This document shows, piece by piece, positions 57,401 through 64,000 of a DNA stretch of 64,000 bases. The DNA comes from Psettodes erumei (lineage: Eukaryota > Chordata > Actinopteri > Pleuronectiformes > Psettodidae), in contig JAFBJZ010000510.1 of assembly GCA_016785225.1 (NCBI GenBank), forward strand, positions 744,001 to 808,000, written 5' to 3'. Below the pieces are notes generated by a model, which ran no database searches, was not told the DNA's origin, and worked only from the letters and a program-made list of their open reading frames with translations. The position numbers were made by a program, and so were the translations under genes. The first letter of the stretch is position 1. Each line of letters opens with the position of its first letter.

Positions 57401-58200
57401 TATCAGCTGCAGGGCTGTGTCGCGTTTAGATGTGAGCTCCAGCCTGGAATTGCGAAGCGTAAGCGCGGTGAGGGAAAGTTTCCGTCGCATAAACCCGTGG
57501 TTCACTTCCATCCGGGTGAATCGAGGCTCCTGTCCGTGTGAAGGAACTGGCGCGTCCGCCTCCTCCTGAGACGGATTTCTGTGTGTTTGCTGAATGTCAG
57601 TGCCAGATGGTGAGTATGGACTTTAGGAATCGAAGCTTCACCCTGGTTCCTGGGGACTGACACTGGTGCTCGCGCAGATACTGATGTTTTTTTAGCAGAT
57701 AGAGTATTGTGACTGATCCGGATCAAATACAACTTTCATTGTCACTCTTAGTATAACATATAGTCCCACTGATACCAGAGTTTTGAGGCTGATGATAATA
57801 CCTATATTTGTAAATTTGAAAAAACCACAATCTTCCTCCAGATCCCTGAGATTTTTTTTTCACTTGAATTGTGATGTAAGATACCGGCGTTGGTTCAAAC
57901 ATTTGAGACTGCAGCGTGAAAAAAGGGAAAAGAGGCTGTGAAGTTCAGCAGAAACAGCAGTGGAAAAAGTTTTTGTGGGGGTTTTACATGTGTTCCTGCA
58001 AACCCGCATAGCCATTTGAATTCACGTTAATGGAAGAGTATTAATTAATGTGTCTTTAAAGTGCCTTGGTTGACGCGCAGGGTTTGGTGTGGGAGATAGG
58101 CTAATCATCCGTATTTGAGCGTTTCACGGGACGTGAGCAGATATTACAGTGCAGAGGGACAGCGAAAAACACCGTGCAGATTGCACCATGAACTGTTTCA
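54495..58200. other. Presumed intron 1, first part
   Basis: No acceptor-flanked exon was found. A 213-codon plus-strand frame at 56417-57058 is the longest open frame of the window but resembles no family, has a mid-frame hydrophobic stretch only by composition, and sits in ordinary intronic DNA, so I do not call it a gene. Segment 54720-54970 is moderately CpG-rich. Confidence 0.4.
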
Positions 58201-58204
58201 CTCA

Positions 58205-58230
<26 letters not shown>
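58205..58230. repeat. (CA)n microsatellite
   Basis: About 13 CA units. Confidence 0.95.
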
Positions 58231-58235
<5 letters not shown>

Positions 58236-61200
58236 CACAAAAAGGCCTCCAGTGAATCCACACCGAGCTCATCCTGTTGCTCCCTGCAGTTATTCAGCCT
58301 CATCACTACGCTTTGTATGGGAATGAATAATTTGCTCCCTGCGCGTTTCGTAACCTTGAATTGTGACAGATAATATTATGGGTTGTTTTTTTTTTTTTTT
58401 TTGCTACGACGCACTTTATGCATTTATTCTGACAAACTTGAAGCCCACCCCCTCACCGCCACCCCGACACATGTATAATTCATACTCACCCTTCTCTCTC
58501 ACCGGGTCTCTGAAGCTTGAGCGCCGTTGCGCAGTTTTCTTGATTTCTGTTACAGTGGGTACTTCTCTGTGCCGTAAAGTTCCACTGACGGAGAGGAGCA
58601 GGAAAGTATAACAGGGGCAAACATAGTGGGAAGAAGGGGGAAGTGAATGAGAATAAGTCGCGTGTGACAGCGAGAGAGGGGATTTATTTTTCCACGAGGC
58701 TGGAGCTGTCGTCGGGCATCTAACAGAGAGGAGATACGTATCCTCTGTAGAGCGTCTCATCAGAGCCGAGTTGCTCTTTAGGTCCCCGCGGCGTCGTTCT
58801 GAATTTCATTTCCACCTTCTTGATTGTTGTTTACGCAAAACACCTGTTGCCCCAGATCCCCAAAGTAGAGAGGGTAGAGATGGCACTCCCCAATCTCCAC
58901 AGCCAAAGATATCGTTTTTGACGCCCAATCCATCTTGTGTGATGGATTTATTGATTTCATTTGTCAACTGTCGACTTGCCGAGATAATGCTTTGACAGGA
59001 AAAGAGAGAGTTTTTGTAACAATGCATTTTCTACTGTCATTATAACTCAGCCCGGGAGTTGAAACATGGAAAGTTGGGCGTGTTTCAGTGGTGACGAGCT
59101 GACATTTATAGCTGCTTGTTCTTTGCTGTCTCACTGGTTTTCTCACTGCGCTGTTATCTGCAGCAGGACAAGTAATATGTAGAAAGAGCAGATGGAGGCA
59201 ATTACGGGCTATCGGCAGTGAAGAAAAGAGCAAAATAGAAGCCCTAAGATGGAGATAAACATTCCCTGGAACAGAGGGAATCAAACTGCAGCACTGACTC
59301 TGGCAGGGAAGGATTTTGCGGGGTGAAACCAAAATGACAGTGCTCCTTATTATGTTAAAACCCTGTCATTTCCACTGGCTTTTGTTGAGGGACGATTACG
59401 CCACAGAGACAATTACCCTGCCCTTGCTGTGCTGAAAGGATATGGCATTTTACTGCCACTGTATTCCATAGCCAGACGTTTAACTTTGTAATGAAAAGGC
59501 TGCAAAATGGCCCGGGCTGATTGTGAGGGAGCCTAAAAGGCTGCAATTAATCAGAAGGAAAAGTTTTGCAAGCGGGGGGCAGGTAGCAAAGAGTTGGCGG
59601 AGAAAATGACGAGAGGTAATGAAACAAGCAAGCCAGGCTTCAAGGCCCTTCATCATGTGTTCACAGTGCTCGAAGCCTGTAAGTGTATCTGTCAGCGCGT
59701 GTTTGAGTAACTTCCAGTGTCTCGTCGCAAGTGGTGCAAACCATTATCCAGACCCGCACAATGAAGGCTCTCATTACTCCCCCCCCACCCCGTTTTATTG
59801 TGAGCAGCATGGGAAGTGACAATCATATTCCCGACCGGTGACACAAAAATATCTCGGAGATAATCACAAGGCCTCAGCTTCCACCCGCGCCATCCCGTGC
59901 ATTAATCACAGGGCTGTCCTGGTGCTTCCTCCTGTAATCGTTGCCCAGTCGCAGATATAAAACACAGGCCTTTGTCAGGAAGGTCTTTGAGTAAATCGGC
60001 AGATTGTTTGACGAAACCCTATGTGGTGATAGAGAACTGTCCACAGTCCTTAAAAGACCTCTCTCTCCTGTTGCTAAGAGATACACTCTCAACTGAGCCA
60101 GTGAAGGTCAGTGAAGTACTTTTTTTTTTTTTTTTTTACCTATGTTACCTAAGCGTCTGTAGCTGTGCCCCTGTTTTATGCAGCATGTTGGATGTAGACA
60201 GCATGTAATATGTGTATTTACAGTACAAAAACAAGAAACCTACAGTTTTTACTACCAGGGAATGATGCAACGTTTAAGCTATCAAATCGATCAGACTGAA
60301 ACTGCCAGTTCAACTTTACTCACTGTGTTTTCTCACCTTTTGCAGCTGTGCACAGCTCCTCTGTTTCCTCGGACAATTCAATATATTTATTCATTTTATT
60401 TATTTAACAGTTCTTCCATGAATTCCACTTACTAATTCTACTTTTACCAAGTTAATAATGTGTCAAGGCGGTGTATTGTATTGAGGGGCAGCTCTGAACT
60501 GAATCTGAAATATAGGCATTCTAAAGGTAGACCTTACCTTGTTCTACTGAGTGGATATTGATTGTTTGGAATACACTACACTTGACTTTGTCACTTTTCC
60601 CGTGTGAAAACACCCCCAAACCTGATCAGAGATAGGGGGTGTTAGTCAACTGAGACACAATGCACGAGACACATTTTTTTCCACCTTTGTTTGGGTCATT
60701 TTTTTGGACCGAGCTGACAACGGGATAGCTGCTATTAAGACTATGTTTGTCGGTTTTTTTGTTCACTCTTGTGAGTGAGTGAGTGAGTGAATACTTAATA
60801 CTTACTTCCTGACAGGAGAGTGTGTGATGCAGCATCGAGTCAGTTGCTTGTGGAGAATGTCGTAACAAAGGCTGTTCAGCTTAACACTGTGTTTTCCTAC
60901 CCACCCCTCAGCCCAGTTTTCTGTCCGCTCACGTCCCTCGGCTGGGTGGTGTGGAGGGATAATGGGTCGGGAAATGTTCCCCTGACTCCTTAAACACAGA
61001 AATGGAGTGGACAATTGGCCAAGAAAAACAATGTCATACAACACAACACAGAAAATGACAGAAGAACCTAGGCACCAAAACCAAATGAAGTGCTTTGCTT
61101 TAGTATGCAGCTGAACAAGAGATTGAGGGAAAACCTATTACCGAAGCTGCTATTTAAGTTTTGGAAATTGTGGTTCCTTCTGCTGCCCAATTCCAATAAG

Positions 61201-63760
61201 ATTTTTTGCAGCTTATCTCAGTTTCTGTTTATTTTGATACCTTAAAACTGGTTTATTTCATTGACTCAAAGGTAATCTTGAATGCAGAAGCCAAAGCTAT
61301 AAAAAAAGATAATTACATGAGAGACACAAACTTGGGCCAAAGCTCATCCATCTCTACCAGCCACATCTGGGTCGGGTCACGTTAAAGTAATGGCTCCTCC
61401 GCCCTGGCAGGAGGGAGAGGGGAAGCAGAGATCCCCATCCGGAGCAGGAGCCGCCTCGAGGTGCCACCCTGCGGCCTCTTCTGCAGGGGCCCTGGGATCC
61501 GGGGAGCTAATTGGTTTCTAATCAGAGCTGCAGGTTCTGCGGCGGCGTTCCGCTCAGTCTATTGAAACAGAAATAGAGGGAGAGTGTGATACCGGGACTC
61601 GGGAATCAGGTTCAGTGCCAGGCTGTCAACTGACTAAGCCAATGGGAGGTGGAGGAGGATGAGGATGTGCGGAGCAGGCCAAATCGCAGCAGGCGATCCA
61701 CCCAGCCTGTCTCAGATATGTGCCAGATAACATTTATGAGGGCTAATGAAAGAGTTTTCGGCTCAACGCTCTTACACGGTTTTTACTTTGTAGTCTGTTG
61801 TGGGACGCTCAGTTGATTATATCTTTTTGTCTTACATGTTCCACATCATCACCCAGGCAGATGGAAAACATGCAGACAGATTAAAAAAAAGTAAAAAATT
61901 GGATGATGTTCAAGATTTCATAAAGATACAAGAGTCAAAAACAGTTTATTGGCAGAGATGATGGGGCAGCTTATGTCTTGTCTCTTTTCCCAGAATATTT
62001 ATCACACAAAGTCTGCTCGTACTACTAAGCCACAGTGCGCCGTGTTTTAAGCAAGTACCATATGTTGTGCAATATCAGTTTGTATTTTTCTGTGGCCCTG
62101 TGTGTACACAACCAGATCACGCCGTACTCAGTGGTGATTGTTGAAGTTATTTCAGTGGAGCCACCGTTCCCAGTATAAAAGTCCTGATATAGACGTTGTA
62201 GTTGACTGGTAGGTGGATTGGTCTAACCCTCGTCACATGTTTATTCTCTTTTGGTTTCCTGATAGTGATTGGAAGATTTCAGCTGGAGTTCTGATTGACT
62301 GCTCTGCCTGGTGTTTTCCCCATCAATGCCTTTGTGTGTCGTTATAGCCAATGGCAGTGTCAATAATCTATAACGCAGATAGAAGTCTGTCTTTGCTGAA
62401 GCATCGATGCCCTAAGTGTAGATGTATGATTGAGGGTAAAATAGGTCATTTGCTTGCGTCCCTCTTGCGATCAGCGGGCACAGGAAGCTTTGAAGAACAG
62501 GAACCACAGTAGCCTTGTTCCAGGGCTGTGAGTCACCACCCACATCTGTGATTTATTCAGCGGTTTGTTTGTCTCACTGTCTCGTTCACTAATCAGCAGG
62601 TATTTCTGCTGATTGAGGAAACAGTTGACTAATCTGACTGCTTTGTTGGCAGGATTGCGAATGCAGATTTTCATTTTCCTGCACAGCTGGCTAGCAGCCT
62701 TTCTACCTCCATGCCACATAGTGATAGAAAAAAGGCCACAAGCATCACAATGAGCATGGATGTGATTGACACACCTGTTGTGAGGCTGGTGTAAGACAAC
62801 TCAGAAATACAAATGGTTGAGCCTTCCTTTCTTTTGATAGTTTTCAAAGTGATAGCTTGTAGCTAACACTACCTCAGCTTCCAGCTCGTACATCGGTCCT
62901 TACTGATTTGTTGGGGCAAAGCAAACAAACCAAAATAACAGAAATCAGCTGATGTGAACTTGTAGCCAGACTGAGGCAATGACATGAAACAAAATGGAAA
63001 GTGGGTCTGATTATATGATGGAAGTCGACGTCACGGGGTAGAAGCAAAACAAGCTTTAAAAGTGTTTGTCTCAGTTAATGCAGCTTTAAGAAAAACTGAA
63101 ATTACTTTTTTTACTTATTGAGGATCTATTCATCTTCTTTAACTTTAAGACTACAAAGCTATTAGTTGACTCATCGAGACGAGTGACGGGCACGGTGACA
63201 CAAATCTTGACAGCTGAGTGGCAGGAGCACCGTCTACAAACGTTCTGCCTGGAGTCACAAAGCTGCGTGTTGGCTCTTTGTTTCCGGAGAACGGCAAAAT
63301 GGAAACCTAGTGATGATGTAGATGTTGGCAAGGTAAGGGAGAGCAGGTTTTAATAGCGGTTTTGGCAAGTTCGGCTGGTCTTTTCAAGCTATCAGTGCAT
63401 GTCCCACAGGCACTGAGATGGATTCCATGTGAATATCATACGCTGCTTTTCGCTGGTCTCCAGTTAAGCTGAGAGTAAGACGGGGACGACCCCTTCCTAT
63501 CTGCGCTCAGTGGATCATCTCCCTTTAGCTAAGCTGATAAATCCTGCCTTCAAGGTCTTTTTGTTACAGCACATGGAAATACGTTTCTTTTTTCTTCAGA
63601 TGCATTTCAAAGGGAGACTTTGGAGTGTCATGATTGACACGCTGCACATAATGTAACGAGGAATTAGTTGTGTTTCCTTCCTGTTTCTGGTACATGTTCA
63701 CACTTTATTGTGGATCTATTGGCATCACAGATTTGTCCTACAGTGTCTCTCTTATGGACA
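58231..63760. other. Presumed intron 1, second part, with candidate regulatory blocks
   Basis: No exon or mobile element was recognised. T homopolymers lie at 58386-58402 and 60120-60137, and a GTGA tetranucleotide run at about 60772-60789. Segments at about 59155-59560 (GAGGCAATTACGGGCTATC, GACAATTACCCTGCC, CTGCAATTAATCAG) and about 61480-61770 (GCTAATTGGTTTCTAATCAG, ACATTTATGAGGGCTAATG) have repeat-free, homeodomain-word-rich texture and are candidate intronic enhancers. Conservation is untested. Confidence 0.4.
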
Positions 63761-63764
63761 CAGG

Positions 63765-63835
63765 AGTGGACACAATAAATGTCATGGGATTTGAACCTGT
63801 GACTTTCTTGTATTAGTTTTATTGCTAACCTTATG
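63765..63835 (-). mobile_element. Possible tRNA-derived SINE fragment
   Basis: GGGATTTGAACCTGTGACTT and then ATTGCTAACC is the reverse complement of a degenerate B-box followed by SINE head-like sequence. Short and diverged. Confidence 0.35.
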
Positions 63836-64000
63836 TGCATGTGTGTGTGTTTATATAGTTACATATAGTGAAGGATTAAATAAAACCCTCCTCCAAAACT
63901 GAGCCATTAACTTCAGATTAAATACCTTGATCTTATTGCTCTCAACATCTTGTATGCTCTTTTTTTACTTCAAAAGACTGAGACGTGAAGATTAGTTGAG

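Overview
The window reads as nuclear DNA of a ray-finned fish, most likely a percomorph teleost. The evidence is a vertebrate-style CpG-rich promoter with a GTAAGT splice donor, many CA/TG/GA/ATCT microsatellites, and remnants of repeats that I recognise as common in fish: tRNA-headed SINEs, a Tc1-like transposase remnant, a LINE 3' end that runs into an (ATCT)n tail, and a 'trait-wide' percomorph repeat ending in the words CATTGCCATCCCTAG. Species cannot be named. No prokaryotic features (operons, Shine-Dalgarno sites, CRISPR) were seen.

The window is almost entirely non-coding. The only positive evidence for a host gene is at about 52.8-54.0 kb: a CpG-rich segment containing one short first coding exon (53356-53413, + strand) that encodes a signal-peptide-like leader and ends at a consensus donor. 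No second exon was recognised before the window ends, so the first intron appears to exceed 10.5 kb. The gene itself is not recognised. The 52 kb upstream looks like a large intergenic or regulatory domain. It contains many ordinary-complexity, AT-rich, homeodomain-word-containing blocks of the kind that are often conserved regulatory elements, but conservation cannot be tested here.

Layout. 1-1.2 kb: unassigned. 1.2-1.57 kb (- strand): a broken coding fragment with poly-Q and coiled coil. 1.6-2.24 kb: hAT-like end and LINE tail. 2.6-4.7 kb: five diverged tandem copies of a roughly 0.3-0.5 kb module, the most unusual structure in the window. 5.27-5.70 kb: percomorph repeat. 5.7-20.7 kb: non-coding with small minisatellites and G-rich tracts. 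20.7-27.4 kb: SINE, RTE-like and hAT-like remnants in non-coding DNA. 27.4-39.8 kb: non-coding, two microsatellites. 39.8-45 kb: a second internal duplication (two copies of a roughly 105 bp element 5.1 kb apart), a possible Tc1 remnant and a clear SINE. 45-52.8 kb: non-coding with a SINE-like fragment and a Tc1 transposase fossil. 52.8-54.0 kb: promoter and exon 1. 54.06-54.49 kb: facing TG and CA tracts plus a CA-associated repeat. 54.5-64 kb: presumed intron 1.

The two internally duplicated non-coding families (the five-unit array and the 39.8/44.9 kb pair) are the best candidates for something undescribed. Both are seen directly by reading the sequence. Any function is inference.
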